DNA of 28,926 nt from Firmicutes bacterium UBA3914 (GTDB lineage Bacteria; Bacillota; Limnochordia; Darwinibacteriales; Darwinibacteriaceae): positions 14,670 to 43,595 of the forward strand of contig DGEY01000045.1 of assembly GCA_002391385.1 (NCBI GenBank). Direction: 5' to 3'. The notes beneath the pieces are model-generated. The model ran no database searches. It was not told where the DNA came from and saw nothing but the letters and a program-made list of their open reading frames with translations. Positions 7,740-13,580 of this stretch are shown piece by piece. The translations under genes were made by a program, and so were the position numbers. Every line of letters starts with the position of its first letter. Positions within the stretch are counted from its first letter, which is position 1.

Positions 7740-8528
7740 CTACCTGCGCAGGTTATTGGCGGCCTGGAGCATCTCATCTGAAGCCTGGATGGCCTTGGAA
7801 TTGCTCTCATACGCCCTTTGGGCCACGATCATATTCACCATCTCTTCCACTACCTGGACGTTGGACATCTCCAGGAAGTTCTGGGCCAAGGTGCCGAAAC
7901 CGTCCATGCCGGGCTGACCCACAATGGGTGCTCCGCTCGCGGCGGTGGCGCGGTAGAGATTGCGGCCCACGCTCTGCAGCCCCGCGGGGTTCACAAAGCG
8001 GGCAATCATGATCGTATCCCTCTCCTCAGGATCGCTTACGCCGGGGTACATGACAGCCACCGTCCCATCGGAACTGATGCTGACCTCCACCGCTTCCTCT
8101 GGAATCTGAATTTCCGGCTCAATGGGAAAACCATCGGAGGTGGTGAGGCGGCCGTAGGCATCGATCTTGAAGGCCCCGTCCCGGGTGTAGCAGATGGTCC
8201 CATCGGGCAGGAGCACCTGGAAAAACCCGTCGCCTTCAATCACCACATCCAGGGGATTGTCCGTCTGCTGGTACATGCCTTGGGAGAACACCTTCTGGGT
8301 GGCCACCGTCCTCACCCCGTGGCCCACCTGGATGCCTGTGGGGATCTGCGCCCCCGTGGTGGAAGGTGTCCCCGCGTACTTCACCGTCTGGTAGAGCAGG
8401 TCTTGAAAGTCCACCCGGCTCTTTTTGAAACCTGTGGTGTTCACGTTGGCCAGGTTGTTGGAAATGACATCGATCTTGGTCTGCTGGGCGGTCATGCCGG
8501 AGGCTGCCGTCCATAAAGCGCGCATCAT
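7740..8528 (-). CDS. flgG: Flagellar distal rod protein FlgG
   Basis: 262 residues, the standard FlgG length. The N-terminal rod signature MRALWTAASGM...ISNNLANVNTTGFKKS is intact, followed by TDNPLDVVIEGDGFFQV, YTRDGAFKIDAYGRL, and the C-terminal LEMSNVQVVEEMVNMIVAQRAYESNSKAIQ motif. FlgG forms the distal rod that crosses the periplasm and ring channel to the hook. It corresponds to flhP of B. subtilis, which also sits downstream of mbl and flhO. Two ATGs (8528 and 8525) follow AGGAGGG. A gap of about 154 nt separates it from flgF, unusual within this compact operon. Confidence 0.96.
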   Translation of the reverse strand: MMRALWTAASGMTAQQTKIDVISNNLANVNTTGFKKSRVDFQDLLYQTVKYAGTPSTTGAQIPTGIQVGHGVRTVATQKVFSQGMYQQTDNPLDVVIEGDGFFQVLLPDGTICYTRDGAFKIDAYGRLTTSDGFPIEPEIQIPEEAVEVSISSDGTVAVMYPGVSDPEERDTIMIARFVNPAGLQSVGRNLYRATAASGAPIVGQPGMDGFGTLAQNFLEMSNVQVVEEMVNMIVAQRAYESNSKAIQASDEMLQAANNLRR

Positions 8529-8682
8529 AACAAAAAACCCTCCTTTTGCTGTCCAAACTCGAGCACAGCCTAAGAGAGGGGTGTGTGAAGCTATCTCAGT
8601 CGGTCAATAGCTTCCAGGCTTCTGTTGCCAGTCCAGCCTCTTTCCCCTCAGGCTCTCGCTTCCTGCCGCTTACTACCTGTCA
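8529..8682. other. flgF-flgG intergenic spacer with a hairpin
   Basis: This 154-nt gap holds no ORF that looks real. It contains a perfect 8-bp inverted repeat, GAAGCTAT (8587-8594) and ATAGCTTC (8607-8614), with a 12-nt loop and no T-run, so it is not an evident terminator. On the minus strand the flgG ribosome binding site AGGAGGG follows close to the gene. It could be a leader structure that sets the FlgF to FlgG ratio or protects an mRNA end. No riboswitch class was recognised. Confidence 0.4.
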
Positions 8683-9417
8683 CTAAACGTCATTGATGAT
8701 CCTGCCTAGCGTCTCATCGAAGGCCTGCACCACCTTCTGGTTGGCTTCATAGGCCCTTTGAATGTTGATCAGGTTCACCATCTCCCTGACCACGTTCACG
8801 TTGGCCAATTCGATCATCCCGGGTGCCACCACCGCCCGGTAGCGGAAGGGATCCCCGGCTTCCGGCGTGGCCTCAAAGAGGTTGGCCCCCCTTCTGATCA
8901 GGCCGCTTCTGTCGTTGAACTCCACAATGAGGAGCCTGTCCACCACCTGGCCGTTCACCAGCACCTCCCCCGTTTCACTGAAAAAGACGGGTCCTTCCCC
9001 CACATAGATGGGGCCGTTTTCACCCCGCACCAGGTTCCCGTCGAGGGTGGCCAAAAGCCCGCTGGGGTTCACGGTGAACCGCCCATCCCGGGTGTATCTG
9101 GGGCCTTCTGGTGTCATGATGGCAAAAAAGCCCGCCCCAACCAAGGCCACATCTAAGGGATTCTCGGTTGTGCGCAGCACGCCTGGGGCGAAAGAAGTGT
9201 GACTGCCCTCCACCAGAGCTCCCGTACCCAAGGTGCCCAACGCCTGGGCCTGTCCCTGGAATAAGCGGAACACCGGCCTCTGGGGCGAGGCGTAGATGTG
9301 GGCGGTCTGCCGCTGGTAGCCGGCTGTATCCACGTTGGCCAGGTTGTTGCTGGCCACATCCATGCGCACTGTTTCCACCAGCATACCCGATGCTGCTGTA
9401 TAGATGCCGCGGAGTAT
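8683..9417 (-). CDS. flgF: Flagellar rod protein FlgF (FlhO-like), apparent ATA start
   Basis: 244 residues if translation begins at the ATA at 9415-9417. The sequence from there reads (I/M)LRGIYTAASGMLVETVRMD, then SNNLANVDTAGYQR, TENPLDVALVGAGFF, YTRDGRFTVNPSG and the C-terminal ELANVNVVREMVNLINIQRAYEANQ, all typical of FlgF/FlgG rod proteins. It aligns residue for residue with the FlgG start (MRALWTAASGM). No ATG, GTG or TTG occurs in frame between the upstream stop (9448-9450) and 9384; the ATG at 9384 would remove the conserved N-terminal export and assembly segment. GGAGG lies 7 nt before the ATA, the ideal distance. Either AUA is used as a rare start or the base is a mutation or sequencing error. 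The gene follows a SigD-type promoter and heads the operon. Confidence 0.88.
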   Translation of the reverse strand: MLRGIYTAASGMLVETVRMDVASNNLANVDTAGYQRQTAHIYASPQRPVFRLFQGQAQALGTLGTGALVEGSHTSFAPGVLRTTENPLDVALVGAGFFAIMTPEGPRYTRDGRFTVNPSGLLATLDGNLVRGENGPIYVGEGPVFFSETGEVLVNGQVVDRLLIVEFNDRSGLIRRGANLFEATPEAGDPFRYRAVVAPGMIELANVNVVREMVNLINIQRAYEANQKVVQAFDETLGRIINDV

Positions 9418-9447
9418 ACGATCACCTCCCTGCCGCTTCTGCTTCCC

Positions 9448-9475
9448 TTATCGGCACCGCCCCAAAAAAACTTTA
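9448..9475 (-). promoter_or_regulatory. Sigma-28/SigD-type flagellar promoter upstream of flgF
   Basis: On the minus strand TAAAGTTT (starting at 9475) is followed by a 12-nt spacer and GCCGATAA (9448-9455). The sigma-28 consensus is TAAAGTTT-N11-GCCGATAA (TAAA-N15-GCCGATAA for SigD); both hexamer blocks match in full and the spacer is one base longer. It lies about 30 nt before the flgF start and drives the flagellar operon. The -35 region overlaps the end of the mbl terminator, whose T-run forms part of the spacer. Confidence 0.8.
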
Positions 9476-9494
9476 GGGCGCTTTAGCGCGCCCT
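9464..9494 (-). terminator. Rho-independent terminator at the 3' end of mbl
   Basis: The inverted repeat AGGGCGC (minus strand, starting inside the last mbl codons) and GCGCCCT occupies 9475-9494, followed by AAAG and seven T residues (9464-9470). The stem includes the mbl stop codon. It separates the sporulation/cell-shape unit from the flagellar operon. Confidence 0.8.
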
Positions 9495-10499
9495 AGTGTA
9501 GCTGTGGATGAACTGGCTGCGGTTGGGATTGCGGTCCAGGGAATCCAAAATCTCGCCCGTCCCCCGCACCACGCAGCTTAAGGGATCTTCGGCCAGGGTA
9601 ACCGGCACTCCCGTTTTTTCCTGAATCAAGCGGGCCATCCCGTCCAGAAGGGCCCCTCCGCCAGTGAGGGCCATGCCCTTGTTCACGATATCGGCGGCGA
9701 GCTCAGGCGGGGTCACTTCCAGAACGCCCCGGATGGCATCCACAATGCTGATGAGGAGCTCCTCCAGGGCTGGGTAGATGTCCACGGAGCTGATTTCCAC
9801 CGTGGCTGGCAGCCCGGTAACCAGATCCCTCCCCCGGATACTCATGCGCTTATCGGGGGTGGGGTAAGCGCTGGCGATGGAAATTTTGATATCCTCCGCG
9901 GTGCGGTCGCCGATGGCCAGGTTGTACACCCGCTTGATATGGCGGCTGATGGCCTCTTCCATGTGGATGCCGCCCACCCGCAGAGATTGGGCTGTAACCT
10001 CGCCCCCCAAAGAAATCACGGCGATATCCGTTGTACCGCCGCCAATATCCACCACCATGCTGCCGCTGGGCGCGGCAATATCCAGCCCGCAGCCGACCGC
10101 CGCAGCAATGGGCTCGGTCACCAGATAGACTTCCTTAGCCCCGGCCAGATTCGCCGCCTCAATCACAGCCCTTTTTTCAACTGTGGTAATCCCCGAGGGA
10201 ACGCAGACCATCACCCGGGGCCGGAAGCCCCAGCCGGCCGCCTTTCTTATGAAGTGCTTAAGGATCTCCTCCGTGATGGTGAAATCCGCGATAACCCCTT
10301 CCTTCAGGGGCCTGATGGCCCTAATATTGCCAGGGGTCCGCCCGATCATTTCCCGGGCTTCTTGACCAATTGCGCAGATCTTCTGTGTATTCACATCAAC
10401 GGCCACCACAGCGGGCTCGTGGATGACAACGCCTTTACCGCGCACATGAACCAGAACATTAGCAGTACCCAAATCAATCCCGATATCTTTGCCAAACAC
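9483..10499 (-). CDS. mbl: MreB-family actin homologue Mbl
   Basis: 338 residues, standard for the MreB family. Actin-fold ATP-binding motifs are present: DIGIDLGTANVLVHV (phosphate 1, residues 5-19), VVDIGGGTTDIAV (phosphate 2) and GMALTGGGALLDGM (adenosine). EEAISRHIKRVYNLAIGDRTAEDIK is typical of MreB and Mbl. These filaments on the inner face of the cytoplasmic membrane guide lateral wall synthesis. Assignment to Mbl rather than MreB or MreBH rests on the spoIIID-mbl-flgF-flgG order shared with B. subtilis (spoIIID-mbl-flhO-flhP); MreB proper normally sits with mreC and mreD, which are absent. The start is GTG with GGGGG 7 nt upstream. The 3' end overlaps its own terminator. Confidence 0.93.
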   Translation of the reverse strand: MFGKDIGIDLGTANVLVHVRGKGVVIHEPAVVAVDVNTQKICAIGQEAREMIGRTPGNIRAIRPLKEGVIADFTITEEILKHFIRKAAGWGFRPRVMVCVPSGITTVEKRAVIEAANLAGAKEVYLVTEPIAAAVGCGLDIAAPSGSMVVDIGGGTTDIAVISLGGEVTAQSLRVGGIHMEEAISRHIKRVYNLAIGDRTAEDIKISIASAYPTPDKRMSIRGRDLVTGLPATVEISSVDIYPALEELLISIVDAIRGVLEVTPPELAADIVNKGMALTGGGALLDGMARLIQEKTGVPVTLAEDPLSCVVRGTGEILDSLDRNPNRSQFIHSYTRAR

Positions 10500-10519
10500 C
10501 TTTTGTCCCCCTCTGCAAA

Positions 10520-10576
10520 CACTGGCTGCACAAACTGCAATGCCATAGTGTTCGCCACCGATGGGACAAATCCTTT
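10520..10576 (-). promoter_or_regulatory. mbl leader: weak SigH-like promoter and imperfect hairpin
   Basis: On the minus strand AAAGGATTT (10568-10576) is followed after 11 nt by GGCGAACAC (10548-10556). This fits the SigH -35 fully but the -10 only in part (GAAC for GAAT). Downstream, 10520-10550 can fold into an imperfect hairpin (CAC, TGGC and TGCA pairing with TGCA, GCCA and GTG; 5-nt loop) in the mbl 5' leader. No T-run follows, so it is not a terminator. Both calls are tentative. Confidence 0.22.
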
Positions 10577-10590
10577 TTTCGCCAGGCCCC

Positions 10591-10857
10591 CTAGGAAGCT
10601 CGACTGGCCCCTTTCACCCCGTATTTACGCCTGGTTGCCTCACCGCCGCGGATGTGTCTTTCCGATTTATTTATCTCAAGGACCCTCTTCACCTGTTCGG
10701 CCAGCTCCTTATTAATGCGTGGCAAGCGCTCGGTCACGTCCTTGTGCACAGTGCTCTTACTCACCCCGAAAACCAGAGCCGCTTGCCGCACAGTGGCGTT
10801 GGTTTTTACGATGTATAGGCTGACATCCACTACCCGCTTGCGGATATAGTCTCTCAT
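10591..10857 (-). CDS. spoIIID: SpoIIID, mother-cell sporulation transcription factor
   Basis: 88 residues (B. subtilis SpoIIID has 93). The family signature MRDYIRKRVVDVSLYIVKTN is followed by a helix-turn-helix (about 20-45, ATVRQAALVFGVSKSTVHKD) and TERLPRINKELAEQVKRVLE, then a basic C-terminal tail. SpoIIID binds DNA as a monomer and activates or represses many SigE-dependent genes in the mother cell. It is strong evidence that this organism makes, or descends from a maker of, endospores. GGGGG lies 8 nt before the ATG. It lies between spoIIQ and mbl, the order known from Bacillus and Clostridia. Confidence 0.97.
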   Translation of the reverse strand: MRDYIRKRVVDVSLYIVKTNATVRQAALVFGVSKSTVHKDVTERLPRINKELAEQVKRVLEINKSERHIRGGEATRRKYGVKGASRAS

Positions 10858-10884
10858 CTGCGCTTCCCCCTAGCACTTTTTTTA

Positions 10885-10914
10885 CATGTATATGCCGCAG
10901 GGCTTGCAATATGC
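10885..10914 (-). promoter_or_regulatory. Candidate SigE-type promoter for spoIIID
   Basis: On the minus strand GCATATT (10908-10914) is followed after 15 nt by TATACATG (10885-10892). The SigE consensus is about kmATATT-N14/15-CATACAnT; the -35 fits and the -10 core ATACA is present. It starts right behind the spoIIQ stop and is about 28 nt from the spoIIID start. SpoIIID is a SigE-regulon gene in B. subtilis. A weak SigA-like reading (TTGCAA-N17-TGTAAA) overlaps it and cannot be excluded. Confidence 0.45.
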
Positions 10915-10918
10915 GCGG

Positions 10919-11635
10919 CTAGTGGAGAAACGCCTGGGGATTGACGGGCTGTCCGTTGTAGGTAAGACCGAAGAAGATGCGGCCTGTGCTGTCCGGCGAG
11001 GCGATGTTCTGGTTCTGCTTCACCTGTTCACCTGGGGATACCTTGATGCCTGTGATGGAGCGGTAGATGCTGGCCCAGCCGCCGCCGTGGTCAATGATCA
11101 GCTCCATCTCCACGCCGTTGGAGTTCACCGCGGCAACTTTGCCCGGCAGCACGGTGCGCACCGCATCACCGGTCACCCTAAACTCCAAACCGGCGTTGAA
11201 GCGCCAATCGCCGTAGACCGGGTGGCGGTACCAGCCGAAGGGTGTGGCGATTTCCCCCTGCACAGGCCAGATCAAGCGCTCAAAGGAGACCGCCGGCTCC
11301 ACTTCCGGCTCGGGCTCGGGCCTAGGTTCCACGGGCTCCGGCCGGGGGTTGGCAGGCGGCTCCACCATCACCACCTGGGTGGGGTCCTCCAGCACCCAAG
11401 GGTACAGGGAGGCGATCACGCTCTGCACCTTCTCCTCCACCAGTTCATCCAGCTCTTCCCGGGTCACCGGGTTCACCGCGGCCGCGGGCTGCTCCTGGGG
11501 CCAGGCCCGGTAAATGCCCAGACCCATACCGGCCAAGAGGGACAAGCCGATTACGATGGCCATGAGCACCCTGCGGCTGGTACGCTTCTGCCAGGCCGTC
11601 CGCAGCCTGTCTTTTAGTTTCCGCCATACTTGCAT
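10919..11635 (-). CDS. spoIIQ: SpoIIQ-like LytM/M23-fold protein, zinc site lost
   Basis: 238 residues. A basic cytoplasmic N-terminus, one membrane segment (about 23-43) and an extracytoplasmic Pro/Glu-rich linker (about 90-115) precede an M23/LytM fold (about 121-238: WPVQGEIATPFGWYRHPVYGDW ... VNPQAF). The active-site positions are altered: the usual HxGxD is FNAGLE (Asn147, Glu151), and the usual HLHFE is replaced by RIFFG (219-223). SpoIIQ is made in the forespore and bridges to SpoIIIAH across the intermembrane space in the engulfment channel; B. subtilis SpoIIQ is also degenerate. The call rests on domain layout and position directly before spoIIID. No spoIID or spoIIIA genes are in view. 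The ATG follows GGCGG at 7 nt. Confidence 0.82.
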   Translation of the reverse strand: MQVWRKLKDRLRTAWQKRTSRRVLMAIVIGLSLLAGMGLGIYRAWPQEQPAAAVNPVTREELDELVEEKVQSVIASLYPWVLEDPTQVVMVEPPANPRPEPVEPRPEPEPEVEPAVSFERLIWPVQGEIATPFGWYRHPVYGDWRFNAGLEFRVTGDAVRTVLPGKVAAVNSNGVEMELIIDHGGGWASIYRSITGIKVSPGEQVKQNQNIASPDSTGRIFFGLTYNGQPVNPQAFLH

Positions 11636-11654
11636 ACTATCACCGCCTTGGCGC

Positions 11655-11684
11655 TAGTATGCTCCTAAAATCTGGATTCTATGC
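11655..11684 (-). promoter_or_regulatory. Forespore (SigG/SigF-type) promoter for spoIIQ
   Basis: On the minus strand GCATA (11680-11684) is followed after 18 nt by CATACTA (11655-11661). This fits the SigG consensus gYATA-N17/18-CATnnTA at every fixed position; SigF recognises an overlapping pattern. It lies about 20 nt before the SpoIIQ-like start and directly after the atpC terminator T-run. B. subtilis spoIIQ is transcribed in the forespore by SigF, so the match also supports the gene identity. Confidence 0.65.
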
Positions 11685-11709
11685 AAAAAAGCCCCCCTGA
11701 GGGAGCTTT
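11685..11709 (-). terminator. Rho-independent terminator after atpC
   Basis: On the minus strand AAAGC-T-CCC and GGG-GGC-TTT pair around a short TCAG-type loop (one mismatch), followed by a run of six T (11685-11690). It lies 29 nt past the atpC stop and ends the long operon that starts with tdk. Confidence 0.75.
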
Positions 11710-11737
11710 CTTCGCGGGACATATGACCTTCTGGCTT

Positions 11738-12142
11738 TTACTCATCATTGGCCACTTTCAGGCGCAGCAGGGCCTTCTGCAGGGCGATCTGCGCCCGGGC
11801 CGTGTCCACATCGGACCTTTGGGAGCGCAGCCGCTCTTCCGCCCGGCGCTTGGCCTCCCGGGCCCGCAGCACATCGATTTCCTCCGCCAGTTCGGCGGTG
11901 CGGGCTATGATCACCATCTTGTTCCCGTGCATCTCCACAAAACCGCCGCCTAAGGCGATCTTGCGCCGCTTGCCCCGCAGGGGCCCAAACTCCACGATGC
12001 CGAGGCCCAGAGCCGCCATGAGGGGCTGGTGATTGGCCAAAACGCCGAACTGCCCATCTGTACCAGGCAGAAGCGCGTATTCCACCTCCGTGCTGACCAC
12101 AGTCCTTTCCGGGGTCAAGACCTCCAAGCTGAATACCGCCAT
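11738..12142 (-). CDS. atpC: ATP synthase F1 epsilon subunit
   Basis: 134 residues, standard length. The N-terminal beta-sandwich (about 1-85: FSLEVLTPERTVVSTEVEYALLPG, GQFGVLANHQPLMAAL) and the C-terminal helical hairpin (about 88-134: AELAEEIDVLRAREAKRRAEE) are both present. Epsilon forms the central stalk with gamma and can inhibit ATP hydrolysis when its helices extend. The start codon overlaps the atpD stop by one base (TGATG), showing translational coupling. It is the last gene of the F1 set and of the operon. Confidence 0.96.
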   Translation of the reverse strand: MAVFSLEVLTPERTVVSTEVEYALLPGTDGQFGVLANHQPLMAALGLGIVEFGPLRGKRRKIALGGGFVEMHGNKMVIIARTAELAEEIDVLRAREAKRRAEERLRSQRSDVDTARAQIALQKALLRLKVANDE

Positions 12143-13560
12143 CAGGCATTCTCCTTCGCCAGGGCTTGGGCTCTAGCCACCGCCTCGTCGATGGTGCCCA
12201 CCATGTAGAACGCGTTCTCCGGCAGGTGGTCGTGCTTGCCCTCCAGGATCTCCTTAAAGCCCCGCACCGTCTCCTTCACCGGGACGTACTTGCCGGGCAT
12301 GCCGGTGAACGCCTCCGCCACAAACATGGGCTGGGACATGAAGCGCTCCAGGCGCCGTGCCCTGGCCACGATGATCTTGTCTTCCTCCGACAGTTCGTCC
12401 ATGCCCAAAATGGCGATGATATCCTGCAGCTCCCGGTAGCGCTGGAGGACCTGCTGCACGCCCCGGGCCACCTCATAGTGCTCCTGGCCCACAACTTCCG
12501 GCGCTAGAATGCGGCTGGTGGAAGCTAAGGGGTCCACCGCGGGGTAGATACCCTTCTCGGCAATGCTCCGCTCCAGGTTGGTGGTGGCATCCAGGTGGGC
12601 AAAGGCCGTGGCGGGCGCGGGGTCCGTGTAGTCATCCGCAGGCACGTAGATGGCCTGGATGGAGGTGATGGATCCGTATTTGGTTGTGGTGATCCGCTCC
12701 TGCAGCTGGCCCATTTCCGTGGCCAGGGTAGGCTGGTAACCGGCGGCAGAGGGCATCCGCCCCAGCAGCGCCGACACTTCCGAACCGGCCTGGGTAAAGC
12801 GGAAGATATTATCGATAAACAAGAGCACATCCTGGCGCTCCTCATCGCGGAAATACTCGGCGATGGTGAGCGCCGCCAGCCCGACCCGGAGACGGGCCCC
12901 CGGCGGCTCGTTCATCTGGCCGAAGACCATGGCCGTCTTTTCTATAACTCCGGAATGCTTCATCTCGAAGTAGAGGTCGTTCCCTTCCCGGGTGCGCTCG
13001 CCCACACCTGCGAAGACCGAGTAGCCCCCGTGCTCGTAGGCGATGTTGCGGATCATCTCCATGATCAAAATGGTCTTGCCCACACCTGCGCCGCCAAAGA
13101 GGCCGATCTTGCCTCCCCGGGGATAGGGAGCGAGAAGATCCACAACCTTAATCCCCGTCTCCAGCATGACCGTGGCCGGTTCCACTTCATCCACCTTGGG
13201 CGCGGGGCGGTGAATAGGCCAGCGGGCCACACCATCCACGGGGGGACCGCCGTCTATTGGCTGGCCCAAGACGTTGAACAGCCTGCCCAAAGTTTCCGGG
13301 CCCACAGGCACCGTGATGGGTCCGCCCAGGTCCACCGCCTGCATGCCCCGCTGCAGGCCGTCTGTGGAGGCCATGGCGATGCAGCGCACCATGTTGTTCC
13401 CCAGGTGCTGGGCAGCTTCCACGATCAAATCTATCTTCTGGCCCTCCGCTTCCCCTTCGATGCGGATGGCGGTGAGCAGATCCGGCAGCCGCTCCGGCGG
13501 AAATTCAATGTCCACTACCGGGCCGATGACTTGAACCACTCTCCCCATGTTAGCACTCAT
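12142..13560 (-). CDS. atpD: ATP synthase F1 beta subunit
   Basis: 472 residues. The catalytic subunit of F1: Walker A GGAGVGKT (about residue 155), GVGERTREGNDLY with the catalytic Glu, the Walker B region VLLFIDNIFRF, and the DELSEED loop near residue 390, all intact. It should therefore be able to make or split ATP. The frame extends to a TTG at 13566, but the ATG at 13560 is preceded 7 nt away by AGAGGGGG and gives the normal N-terminus (MSANMGRVVQVIGPVVDIEF). It lies between atpG and atpC in the usual order. Rotation coupled to ion flow needs F0, which is not encoded nearby. Confidence 0.97.
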   Translation of the reverse strand: MSANMGRVVQVIGPVVDIEFPPERLPDLLTAIRIEGEAEGQKIDLIVEAAQHLGNNMVRCIAMASTDGLQRGMQAVDLGGPITVPVGPETLGRLFNVLGQPIDGGPPVDGVARWPIHRPAPKVDEVEPATVMLETGIKVVDLLAPYPRGGKIGLFGGAGVGKTILIMEMIRNIAYEHGGYSVFAGVGERTREGNDLYFEMKHSGVIEKTAMVFGQMNEPPGARLRVGLAALTIAEYFRDEERQDVLLFIDNIFRFTQAGSEVSALLGRMPSAAGYQPTLATEMGQLQERITTTKYGSITSIQAIYVPADDYTDPAPATAFAHLDATTNLERSIAEKGIYPAVDPLASTSRILAPEVVGQEHYEVARGVQQVLQRYRELQDIIAILGMDELSEEDKIIVARARRLERFMSQPMFVAEAFTGMPGKYVPVKETVRGFKEILEGKHDHLPENAFYMVGTIDEAVARAQALAKENA

Positions 13561-13580
13561 GGTCAAACCCCCTCTTGTCT

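Noticed and set aside
6969..7781. 270-codon plus-strand frame opposite flgA
   Set aside because: Shadow of a certain gene; low-complexity His- and Pro-rich composition.
8529..8682. Cyclic-di-GMP riboswitch in the flgF-flgG gap
   Set aside because: The spacer lies in a motility operon, but the conserved GEMM core sequence could not be found.
9153..9425. Minus-strand frame beginning with GTG at 9425 as an alternative flgF start
   Set aside because: It is in a different frame from the FlgF protein and reads nonsense after a few codons. A programmed frameshift is not needed because the FlgF frame itself is open up to the Shine-Dalgarno.
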